From Sphingomonas oligoaromativorans (GTDB lineage Bacteria; Pseudomonadota; Alphaproteobacteria; Sphingomonadales; Sphingomonadaceae), in NCBI RefSeq assembly GCF_011762195.1, contig NZ_JAASQK010000008.1, forward strand, positions 119,257 to 183,256: 64,000 nucleotides of DNA, written 5' to 3'. The notes below the pieces were generated by a model. That model did not search any database, was not told where the DNA came from, and was given only the letters and a program-made list of their open reading frames with translations. Below are positions 41,364 through 48,697 of the stretch, one piece after another. Every line of letters begins with the position of its first letter. Position 1 is the stretch's first letter. A program made the translations under genes and the position numbers.

Positions 41364-42176
41364 ATGAAGCTGCTCGCCATCCTCGTCGGCGCGAAGAGCA
41401 CGCCCGCCTGCCTCGACGCGGCGCGCACCGCCGCGCATTCCCTGCCCCATGCGGAGATCGCGGCCCTGCATGTCGTGGTCGATCCCGAGACCATGATCGC
41501 GGCCAGCGAGGAAATCGAACTCCAGCGCCTGCGCGCGGGGAAGGAAGGCTCCGCCAGGCAGCGTGCCGACGCGACCCATGCCGCCTTCGCGCAATGGCGC
41601 TCGGAGAATGGCAGCCCGGATATGCGGTGGACGTCCATTCCCGGCGCCGAGGAGGAGATCGTCTGCAACGAGGCGAAAGCCGCCGACGTGATCGTTCTCG
41701 TCCTCGCACGGGAGGTCAATCTCGATAGCGGGGATGCCCTCCACGCCGCGATCTTCCGCTCCGGCAAGCCGGCGCTGATCGTGCCGCCCGGCTGGCGCAG
41801 CGGCGAACGCCCCTGCTTCGCGCACGTCGCCGTCGCCCTCAGCAACAGCGAGGCGACACGCCACGCCATCGAAGGCGCCGGCCCGTGGCTGAGGGCCGCG
41901 ACGCGGCTGACCGCGATCCGCGTCGGCGAGGAGGGCGATGCCGCGCCATGCCTCTCGCATCTCCTCTCCGAAACCGGGATCGAGCCGGCCCTGCACATCG
42001 TCCCCCGCAGCGGACCGGACCTCGGCGCCCAGATCGTGGCGGAAGCCAGGGCGGTGGGCGCGGACCTTCTGGTCGCCGGCGCCTATCGCCACTCGCAGAT
42101 CGTGGAGTGGCTGCTCGGCGGCACCACCCGCCATCTGCTCGCGGCGGCCGACCTCCCCATCCTGCTCGCGCATTAG
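41364..42176 (+). CDS. Universal stress protein (UspA family), two-domain
   Basis: A 270-residue cytoplasmic protein. The C-terminal half shows the UspA end motif GADLLVAGAYRHSQIVEWLL followed by GGTTRHLL, corresponding to the ATP-binding G-x2-G-x9-G(S/T) region. The N-terminal half (AILVGAKSTPACLDAARTAA) is a more degenerate Usp domain. It begins one base after the crcB stop, so it is co-expressed with the fluoride exporters. The link between Usp and fluoride stress is contextual. Confidence 0.85.
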   Translation: MKLLAILVGAKSTPACLDAARTAAHSLPHAEIAALHVVVDPETMIAASEEIELQRLRAGKEGSARQRADATHAAFAQWRSENGSPDMRWTSIPGAEEEIVCNEAKAADVIVLVLAREVNLDSGDALHAAIFRSGKPALIVPPGWRSGERPCFAHVAVALSNSEATRHAIEGAGPWLRAATRLTAIRVGEEGDAAPCLSHLLSETGIEPALHIVPRSGPDLGAQIVAEARAVGADLLVAGAYRHSQIVEWLLGGTTRHLLAAADLPILLAH

Positions 42177-42197
42177 GGGAGACCGCGCCCCGCGCCC

Positions 42198-43166
42198 TCA
42201 GGGGAACAGCAGCAGCTTGCCGGTGGTCGCGCGGCTTTCCATGTCGCGATGCGCCTGCGCGGCCTCCGCGAGCGGATATTCCCCGCCGATCCGCACCTTG
42301 AGCTTGCCGCCGATGATCCAGTCGAAGAGCTGCGCGGTGCGGGCGCGCAGCAATTCCGGCGTGGAGATATGATCGAAAAAGACCGCGTAGCCGATCTTGA
42401 TGCTCCTCGGCAGGCTCATGATGTCGAGCGGGCCGGGGCCGCCCAGAACGGGGCCGTACCAGCAGAAGGTGCCCGATCGCCGCACTATGTCGAGCGAGCC
42501 CTGGAAGGTCGCGGGGCCGGAGCCGTCATAGACGACATGCACGCCCTCGCCGCCGGACAGGCGCAGGGCCTCGTCCGCGAACCGGCCTTCGGCATCCACG
42601 ATCACATGGTCCGCGCCCGCCTCTTTCGCGATGGCCGCCTTGTCGCTCGACGAGACCCGACCGATGACATGGCCGCCGCGCAGCTTGATGATCTGGGTGA
42701 GCAGCAGCCCGACCCCGCCCGCCGCGGCATGGACGAAGGCGATGTCGCCGGGCTGCACCGGATAGAAGTCGGTTGCGAAATGGCTGGCGGTGAGGCCCTG
42801 CATCATGATCGCCGCGGCGGTCCGGTCGTCGATGGCATCGGGCACGGGGACGAGCGTGCTCGCCGGGATCACGACCTTCCCGGCATAGCTTCCGGGCGCA
42901 TAGACCCAGGCGACGCGCTGGCCGGGCCGGAAGCCCTCGACACCGGCGCCTGTCGCCAGCACGCGCCCGACTCCTTCCACGCCGAGGATCTTCGGATCGG
43001 GCATCTCGCGCCAAGCCATCCCCTGCCGGACGCCGACGTCCATGAAATTGACCCCCGCGACGGCGATCTCGACCAGCACTTCGCCGACGCCGGGCACCGG
43101 CTCCGGCCGATCGACATAGGCCAGCATACCGGCGTCGCCGATTCCGTTCATCACGACAGCTTTCAT
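42198..43166 (-). CDS. Zinc-free quinone oxidoreductase (MDR family)
   Basis: A 322-residue NADPH-dependent medium-chain reductase. It has the quinone-oxidoreductase N terminus (VLVEIAVAGVNFMDVGVRQG), lacks the zinc-binding Cys/His set of alcohol dehydrogenases, and has the nucleotide-binding AAAGGVGLLLTQIIKLRGG with VIGRVSSSDKA. It probably reduces quinones or similar electrophiles. It lies behind a TetR gene in the same direction, and an operator-like palindrome (43184-43195) sits just upstream. Confidence 0.88.
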   Translation of the reverse strand: MKAVVMNGIGDAGMLAYVDRPEPVPGVGEVLVEIAVAGVNFMDVGVRQGMAWREMPDPKILGVEGVGRVLATGAGVEGFRPGQRVAWVYAPGSYAGKVVIPASTLVPVPDAIDDRTAAAIMMQGLTASHFATDFYPVQPGDIAFVHAAAGGVGLLLTQIIKLRGGHVIGRVSSSDKAAIAKEAGADHVIVDAEGRFADEALRLSGGEGVHVVYDGSGPATFQGSLDIVRRSGTFCWYGPVLGGPGPLDIMSLPRSIKIGYAVFFDHISTPELLRARTAQLFDWIIGGKLKVRIGGEYPLAEAAQAHRDMESRATTGKLLLFP

Positions 43167-43183
43167 GTTCTCACCTCAGAATT

Positions 43184-43195
43184 GAACGATCATTC
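43184..43195. promoter_or_regulatory. Operator-like palindrome GAACGATCATTC before the quinone oxidoreductase gene
   Basis: GAACGATCATTC is one base from a perfect palindrome and matches the perfect GAACGATCGTTC found upstream of the tetR gene at 43809-43820. It lies 18 bases before the oxidoreductase start, a typical repressor position. Confidence 0.65.
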
Positions 43196-43220
43196 CATAA
43201 TTGAACAAATAAAAAGGCAC

Positions 43221-43787
43221 CTATCGCAAGGCCCGAAGCGCCAGATCGGCGAGGCCGGCGAGCGCCGCCGGGCCTGCGCCGCCGCGCGCGGCCACGCGGA
43301 TTCCGACGAAGCTCGCGATCAGGAATTCGGCGATCGCCTGCCGGTCGAGCCCCGGCGGGATATCGCCCTCGGCCTGGGCTTCGCGGACGCGATCGGCCAC
43401 GGCGGCGCGAATGGCGTGGGCAAGCGGCGCGCGCTCCTCGACGAGATCCGGCCGCGCGGTGCCGAACTCGCAGATCGAGCTGGTGCCGAGACAGGGCTGG
43501 CCCGCCGTGGCGACCACCCGCCGCAGCATCGCCTCGATGCCGTCGATCGCCCGCGGTCCGCTGCGCAACGCCTCGATATGGGCGGCACGCTCCGCCTCGC
43601 CATAACGGCGGACGGCGGACCGATAGAGCTGCCATTTGTCGCCGAACGAATTGTAGAGGCTTTGCCGCCCGATCCCCATCGCATCGACGAGCATCTGCGC
43701 GGACGTGCCCTCGAAGCCATGCTCCCGAAACACCCCGATCGCCGAATCGAGGGCAGCGTCAGCATCGAATTCCCGAGGTCTCGCCAT
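43221..43787 (-). CDS. TetR-family transcription regulator
   Basis: A 188-residue repressor. The N-terminal helix-turn-helix reads FEGTSAQMLVDAMGIGRQSL followed by YNSFGDKW. The C-terminal half (110-188) is the variable ligand domain, with a Cys pair near residues 99 and 106 (GQPCLGTSSICEFG) that could sense reactive compounds; this is speculative. It precedes the quinone oxidoreductase, and matching palindromes flank both promoters, indicating joint autoregulation. Confidence 0.85.
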   Translation of the reverse strand: MARPREFDADAALDSAIGVFREHGFEGTSAQMLVDAMGIGRQSLYNSFGDKWQLYRSAVRRYGEAERAAHIEALRSGPRAIDGIEAMLRRVVATAGQPCLGTSSICEFGTARPDLVEERAPLAHAIRAAVADRVREAQAEGDIPPGLDRQAIAEFLIASFVGIRVAARGGAGPAALAGLADLALRALR

Positions 43788-43808
43788 GCCCCGCTTCTAT
43801 GCGATCGG

Positions 43809-43820
43809 GAACGATCGTTC
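43809..43820. promoter_or_regulatory. Perfect operator palindrome GAACGATCGTTC before tetR
   Basis: A 12-base perfect palindrome 22 bases upstream of the tetR start codon. The near-identical copy before the downstream oxidoreductase gene supports a TetR operator. Confidence 0.65.
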
Positions 43821-43847
43821 AAGAATTAAATCGGCGCCTTTCGTCGA

Positions 43848-44606
43848 TCATATTTCCCAGGCGACGATCGACACGGGGAAATGGAAGCGGATGCCGTCCG
43901 GCGCGTGCCAGGCGCCTACCCCGATCCTGTCCGCGCCGCTCGCGATGTCGGCGTCGAACATGGCGGCCAGCCGGGGCATGTCCTCCACGTCCGCCAGCGT
44001 GTCGAGGCGGGCTTCCAGCCGATAGCCGTCGATCACCATCTCCCGCAGCCCGGCCTCGCGCCCGATCTGCCGGAGCTGGTCGAGGGTGAGCGCGCTGGTG
44101 TGGGACGGATCGCGCAGCCGCTCCATGATGTCATAGGCCTGCTGCGTCTCGGCCGACGGCGTGGCGTCGATCACCACGATGCGCCCATCGGCCCGGCAGA
44201 CGCGCTTCATCTCCGCGAGCGTCGCGGCGGGATCGGGCATGTGGTGGAAACTGTAGCGCGTGGTCACCCGATCGAAGGCACCGTCCCCGAAAGGCAAGGC
44301 GGTGGCATCGCCGACATGCCAGGCCAGATGGGCGAGCCTCGCCTCCGCCTGGCGCAGACGGGCCTGATCGATCATCGCGGGCGTGATGTCGATGCCGGTG
44401 ACGGAACGGACATGCCCGGCCAGCGCGCAGGCCAGAATGCCAGGGCCGCACGCGACATCGAGCACATCGAGATCGGGCTTGAGCGCGCAGGCCGCGAGGG
44501 TGCGGGCCAATGCGCCGGCTTCGGCATGGATCGGCAGCTCCGCAAAGGGTTTCGCCCAGCGGGTGAACTGGGCGACGATACGCTCGTCATGCGCGCTCAA
44601 GGTCAT
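43848..44606 (-). CDS. Class I SAM-dependent methyltransferase (UbiE-like)
   Basis: A 252-residue methyltransferase with motif I VLDVACGPGILACALA, a following acidic strand end GIDITPAMIDQA, and motif II/III region FDRVTTRYSFHHMPDPAATL. The substrate cannot be told. The ATG at 44606 follows a strong AGGAGGAG site. It is divergent from an AraC regulator, which may control it. Confidence 0.85.
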   Translation of the reverse strand: MTLSAHDERIVAQFTRWAKPFAELPIHAEAGALARTLAACALKPDLDVLDVACGPGILACALAGHVRSVTGIDITPAMIDQARLRQAEARLAHLAWHVGDATALPFGDGAFDRVTTRYSFHHMPDPAATLAEMKRVCRADGRIVVIDATPSAETQQAYDIMERLRDPSHTSALTLDQLRQIGREAGLREMVIDGYRLEARLDTLADVEDMPRLAAMFDADIASGADRIGVGAWHAPDGIRFHFPVSIVAWEI

Positions 44607-44691
44607 GATGTGCTCCTCCTGAGCGACGGGGATAGCGGTTTGCCCCATGACCGGCTAACGACGATCGGCCAATGATCGATGGATATCGGCC

Positions 44692-45570
44692 ATGAAGTCA
44701 CTGACCGACGCAGAAACGCGGGACGTCTTGCAATCCTATGGCCTCGACAGGCCGACGGGGATCGGCTTCGCTTTCCTGGATAGCGCACGCGACACCTTCT
44801 ACGATTGGCATTCGCACGCCTATCACCAGCTCATCTACGCCATCGACGGCCCGACGCAGATCGAAACCGCGCGCGGCCGTCACATCCTGCCGATCGGGCG
44901 CGCGGCCTGGATTCCGGCGGACACACAGCACCGGACGCTGATTTCCGGGGCCGAGGGGGTATCGCTCTATTTCTCGCCGGAGGTCGTGGCGGACGCGACG
45001 GGGCGCGTGCGCATCCTCGTGGCGAGCCGGCTGATGCGGGAGATGATCCTCCACGCCGCGCGCTGGCCGCTCGGCGCGAGCGAGAGCGATCCGCTCGCCG
45101 CCAGCTTCCTGCGGACGCTGGCCCTCCTGTGCGGCGAATGGCTGGACACCGAGCTGCCGCTGTTCCTGCCCGGCGCCGGCCATCCGTCGATCCTGCGCGC
45201 GATGGACCATGCCACCGCCCATCTCGCCACAGCGACGCAAGCCGATGCCGTGGCGGCGGCGGCCATGTCCGAACGATCGTTCCGCCGTCTGTTCGAAAGA
45301 GAGACGGGCATGGGCTGGCAGAGCTGGCTCACGCAGGCGCGCATCCTGACGGCGATGGGATTGTTGAGCGAGGGCGGGCGCGTCACCGACGTCGCGGCGG
45401 ATGTCGGCTACACATCGCTCAGCGCCTTCGCCAAGGCCTTCGCGAAACTCGCGGGGGAGGCCCCGGCGCAGTTCCGGGCACGCCAGCAAAGCTCGAAAGC
45501 CGCCCGCCAGGAGAGCGCCGGAATGGGACTGTTTCGCCACGGTCATCCTCGACCGCCGCTCAAGCCGTGA
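44692..45570 (+). CDS. AraC-family transcription regulator
   Basis: A 292-residue regulator. The N terminus is a cupin-like sensor (FYDWHSHAYHQLIYAIDGPT; GRAAWIPADTQHRTLISG). The C terminus holds the double AraC helix-turn-helix (AAAAMSERSFRRLFERETGM; VTDVAADVGYTSLSAFAKAF). It is divergently arranged with the methyltransferase gene, separated by about 85 bases that would hold both promoters. Confidence 0.88.
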   Translation: MKSLTDAETRDVLQSYGLDRPTGIGFAFLDSARDTFYDWHSHAYHQLIYAIDGPTQIETARGRHILPIGRAAWIPADTQHRTLISGAEGVSLYFSPEVVADATGRVRILVASRLMREMILHAARWPLGASESDPLAASFLRTLALLCGEWLDTELPLFLPGAGHPSILRAMDHATAHLATATQADAVAAAAMSERSFRRLFERETGMGWQSWLTQARILTAMGLLSEGGRVTDVAADVGYTSLSAFAKAFAKLAGEAPAQFRARQQSSKAARQESAGMGLFRHGHPRPPLKP

Positions 45571-45583
45571 TAAGCGTCCGGCC

Positions 45584-46189
45584 ATGGACACTGGCCGACC
45601 GATGATCGAACCCGCTCACCATTCCTCCCCGATCCGCACGCGCTACGGCACGGCTCGGGGGCTGGTGCGGCTCCTGCTGTCCCACCTTCAGGTCGCGGGG
45701 CGCCTGTCGCATATCGTCATGCCCGAGCCGGGATCGGTCCGGCGCTTCGTGTTCGTGTGTCAGGGCAATATCTGCCGAAGCGCGTTCGCCGATCAGATGA
45801 CGCGCGATCGGGGCTTCGACAGCATCTCGTTCGGCCTGTCGACATCGGCGGACGGGCCGGCCCATCCGCCGGCGGCGCAGGCGGCCGCCCGTCTCGGCGT
45901 GGACCTGTCTGCGCACCGGACCCGGCGGGTGGAGGATTATGTTCCCCGGCCCGGCGATTTCCTGCTGGCGATGGAGGTGCGCCAGCTTGCACGTCTCGCC
46001 GGGAACGAGCGGCTCCGCCACCTGCCCCGATCGCTGCTTGGGCGCTGGGCCAGCCCGGCAAGGCCGCATCTGCACGATCCGTTCGGCCTGGACGCCGCTT
46101 ATATGGACACCTGCTTCCGATCGATCGAAACGGCGGTGGCCGAACTCGTCAGGCGCTACCCCGCCGCACGGCTTTCGCAAGGACGTTGA
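45584..46189 (+). CDS. Low-molecular-weight protein tyrosine phosphatase
   Basis: A 201-residue protein. The phosphatase P-loop is VFVCQGNICRSAFAD, with Cys59 and Arg65, and the general-acid Asp lies in HDPFGLDAAYMD. A 50-residue N-terminal extension precedes the catalytic domain. ATG 45584 was used; ATG 45602 is an alternative. Enzymes of this type often regulate tyrosine kinases of exopolysaccharide export, which fits the neighbouring deacetylase. Its 3' end overlaps the convergent ATP-grasp gene by 41 bases. Confidence 0.85.
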   Translation: MDTGRPMIEPAHHSSPIRTRYGTARGLVRLLLSHLQVAGRLSHIVMPEPGSVRRFVFVCQGNICRSAFADQMTRDRGFDSISFGLSTSADGPAHPPAAQAAARLGVDLSAHRTRRVEDYVPRPGDFLLAMEVRQLARLAGNERLRHLPRSLLGRWASPARPHLHDPFGLDAAYMDTCFRSIETAVAELVRRYPAARLSQGR

Positions 46190-47360
46190 GCAGGTCGCGC
46201 AGGAAGGGCGCGGGATCGCGCAGGCTCATCACATAATAGCGGGTGCGGGGATCGATGAACCCCAGCCCATAGGACAGGATGTCCGCGAGCGGGCGAGGCG
46301 CGAACATCGGATCGGCGATGGCCGACCGGCCCAACAGGACGCGCAGCAGGCGCCGGGTTTCCGGGATCATGTAACGGGCGCGGAGGCCATCGCGGGGAGA
46401 TGCGGCCGGGCGATGATCCTCCAGCACCGCGCGGCGATAGGCCTCCCAGGCGAAATGCGCACCGCAATGCCACGCCAGCGGCAGGCTGCCCCAGAACCTT
46501 CCATTGATTTCCATCAGCCAATAGCGGCCGGTCCGGGCATCGAAGCGATATTCGACCATCGCCGTGCCCTGCCAGCCGGCCGCCCGCAGCAGCGCGATCG
46601 ACTTCTCCATCTGGTCCCGATGGCGATCGAGCGGCTCCGCGGCGCAATAGGTCGAGACACCGCCCTCCGGCGGCCATTCGTGCAGCCGGCGATGCTGGAA
46701 CCGCAGCGTCGGCTCGCCATCGGCCATATGGATCATCTGCCCCAGCCCGATGCCGGGGCAATAGCTCTGGATCAAAGGCCAGCAACCAAGCGGGCGATAG
46801 CGATCGAGCAACGCCAACAGGCCGCCTTTATCGAGGACGAACTCCGCTTTCTCGAATTCGAGCCCATGCGCTGCGAGCCTGGGCAGGATGGCCGTCGGAT
46901 CGGCCCATTTCGCCACGATCGGGTAGTCCAATCCACCGGCGCGCGCCATGAAATCGTCGCCATCGGCCGGCTGCCAGCTTTGCGGCGTATCGATCCCCAG
47001 GGCCGCCGCGCGCCGCAACGTCTCGCGCTTGTCGAGCACGAGGCGCAGGGCCGCGGCCCGTGGCGTCAATATTGCGCATCCCCCGATCCGCTGCGGCAGG
47101 TCGGCCAGCGCCGCGAGATCGCTCTCCGAGATCGCCAGCACCGCCGCCGCGCCCGTCGCCTCGATTATCTCCGGCAACCATTGCCCGATGGGCCGCTGCG
47201 GCCGCTCGGAAAAGCCGGTGCAATAGCGCGAGGCCCGGCCGATCGACGAGGCCTTGCCGATGCCATGCACCGGCACGCCGTGCGAACCCAAATCCCGGAT
47301 CACGGCCAGCCCGATCGGAGAATCCACGCCCAGCACGATCGCCAGCGGATGATGGCTCAT
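46149..47360 (-). CDS. ATP-grasp family ligase-like protein
   Basis: A 403-residue protein. The N-terminal segment (LAIVLGVDSPIGLAVIRDLG) is a pre-ATP-grasp Rossmann-like domain. The ATP-grasp core follows, with LDYPIVAKWADPTA supplying a nucleotide-binding Lys and RYWLMEINGRFWGSLPLA supplying the Glu-x-Asn metal site. It probably forms an amide or peptide-like bond; the substrate is unknown. It overlaps the deacetylase gene by four bases (same strand), so the two act together. Confidence 0.78.
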   Translation of the reverse strand: MSHHPLAIVLGVDSPIGLAVIRDLGSHGVPVHGIGKASSIGRASRYCTGFSERPQRPIGQWLPEIIEATGAAAVLAISESDLAALADLPQRIGGCAILTPRAAALRLVLDKRETLRRAAALGIDTPQSWQPADGDDFMARAGGLDYPIVAKWADPTAILPRLAAHGLEFEKAEFVLDKGGLLALLDRYRPLGCWPLIQSYCPGIGLGQMIHMADGEPTLRFQHRRLHEWPPEGGVSTYCAAEPLDRHRDQMEKSIALLRAAGWQGTAMVEYRFDARTGRYWLMEINGRFWGSLPLAWHCGAHFAWEAYRRAVLEDHRPAASPRDGLRARYMIPETRRLLRVLLGRSAIADPMFAPRPLADILSYGLGFIDPRTRYYVMSLRDPAPFLRDLLNVLAKAVRRGSA

Positions 47361-48337
47361 CCGGGCAGCAGCCGGCGCTCATAGCGCCAGGTTCCGATCA
47401 ACTGGTCCGCGAACCGCAGGCCGGTCCGCAGCAGATTGGCGGGCAGGCGCTCCTGTTTGCGATCCCCGTCCAGCAGCTCGCCCGGATCGAGATCCGCGAA
47501 GCCGCTCGCCCGGAGCGAGGGATGGTCCGCGATGGCCCGGCACAGGCTGTCGAACCGGGCCATGACCGAACGGTTCGGCCGCTGCCGATCCCGCGACAGC
47601 ATCTCGAAGCTGTGGGTGACGATCATGAAGGCCGGCTGTTTCGTCTCCGCGGCATGAGAAAGCGCGGCACGCATCTCCATGCCCGACGCGGCGCAGATCT
47701 GGGCCGGCCTGAAGTGACGGGGCCGATCGAAAAATCCCGACACGGGCAACAGGAAAACCCCCTCCTTCTCAACCGCGCCGATCTGCCCCTGAGCCACCGA
47801 AACGCGGCAGTCACCGCCGAGATAGGCCGGATTGACGCTGGTGTCCCACGCGATCCCGAGCGCGGCGAGCGCCCGCAGGCTGTTGTCGTCGGCACCGTAA
47901 TTGCCCGCCCGGAAGGCGATGGGCCGTGGCGCCCCGGCGCGGACGAGAATGTCCCGTGCGAGGCCGAGCAACCGCACCTGATCGTCGAGATCGAAATCCC
48001 CGATGTTGCGGCCCGAACGGCCAGCCACGGGCGACGCGTTCGCCCATTGCAGCCATTCGGTGTGGATGTGCAATTGAACCTCGTGGCCGCGGGCGAGGAT
48101 CGGGCCGACGATATCGGCGATCACCTGTTCGCCATGGACCAGCGCCGGCATGGGATCGACGAAGAACACGCCCTTGAGCCCGTGCTGCTCGAGGCGATCC
48201 ATCTGCCAGCCGACGCCGAAATCGCCCGCCGGGCATCGCCCCAGGATCGAACTCTCGAAATTCTCGCGGATGCCCTGCCCCCGCGCCTGCCCTCCCGCCG
48301 ACAATTCCGTGTCCACAGAGATCAGCACATGGGTCAT
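47357..48337 (-). CDS. Polysaccharide deacetylase-family protein
   Basis: A 326-residue protein. It carries the NodB-like pattern ISVDTE (metal Asp), VQLHIHTEW (metal His residues) and FRAGNYGADD, with PVSGFFDRPR and VTHSFEML towards the end. No signal peptide is visible from ATG 48337, suggesting a cytoplasmic substrate or a different start. The linkage to an ATP-grasp enzyme and a tyrosine phosphatase suggests modification of a surface glycan. Confidence 0.8.
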   Translation of the reverse strand: MTHVLISVDTELSAGGQARGQGIRENFESSILGRCPAGDFGVGWQMDRLEQHGLKGVFFVDPMPALVHGEQVIADIVGPILARGHEVQLHIHTEWLQWANASPVAGRSGRNIGDFDLDDQVRLLGLARDILVRAGAPRPIAFRAGNYGADDNSLRALAALGIAWDTSVNPAYLGGDCRVSVAQGQIGAVEKEGVFLLPVSGFFDRPRHFRPAQICAASGMEMRAALSHAAETKQPAFMIVTHSFEMLSRDRQRPNRSVMARFDSLCRAIADHPSLRASGFADLDPGELLDGDRKQERLPANLLRTGLRFADQLIGTWRYERRLLPG

Positions 48338-48477
48338 CGCCGGGGCTTCTCGCAGAATTGTTTTAACGTAGGGATAAGCATGGCACAGCATCGTTGCCGG
48401 TGCCTGTCTGTCGCGCACCGCGCCATCATCTCGGGCAGCCGGCCTTTCCGCTTCGAGTGCCATCGATCGATGGCCAT

Positions 48478-48557
48478 AAAAAAGGCGGCGCCGTGGCGCC
48501 GCCCTTATCTGGTGCAGACTAGCTGCTTGTTAGCCGCCAGAACCGCGATCTCTGAGG
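48478..48557 (-). ncRNA. tracrRNA of the type II-C CRISPR-Cas system
   Basis: On the minus strand this roughly 80-base RNA begins with an anti-repeat in which CTCAGAGATCGCGGT pairs without mismatch to the CRISPR repeat, then a bulge, then GCGGCTAAC pairing to the repeat 5' end with one bulged U. A nexus hairpin (GCAG-CTAGT-CTGC) and a terminator hairpin with 9-base arms (GGCGGCGCC/GGCGCCGCC) follow, ending in six U's at 48478-48483. The 5' end is inferred from the promoter at 48563-48590. Confidence 0.9.
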
Positions 48558-48562
48558 CGCCG

Positions 48563-48590
48563 ATGATATCCACCTGGAGCCCGTGGTCAA
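48563..48590 (-). promoter_or_regulatory. Predicted tracrRNA promoter
   Basis: On the minus strand TTGACC (48585-48590) and TATCAT (48563-48568) stand 16 bases apart, placing the transcription start near 48556, at the first bases of the anti-repeat. Confidence 0.65.
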
Positions 48591-48697
48591 GGGATCGGGG
48601 GCCATGGCTTCGCTTTTATTGCGCCAGCGATGGAACCAATCCTGCTTGATCCAGCAGAGATTTCCTGATGCTGTCGCCCCGTTGGGGGAGTGTTTGC

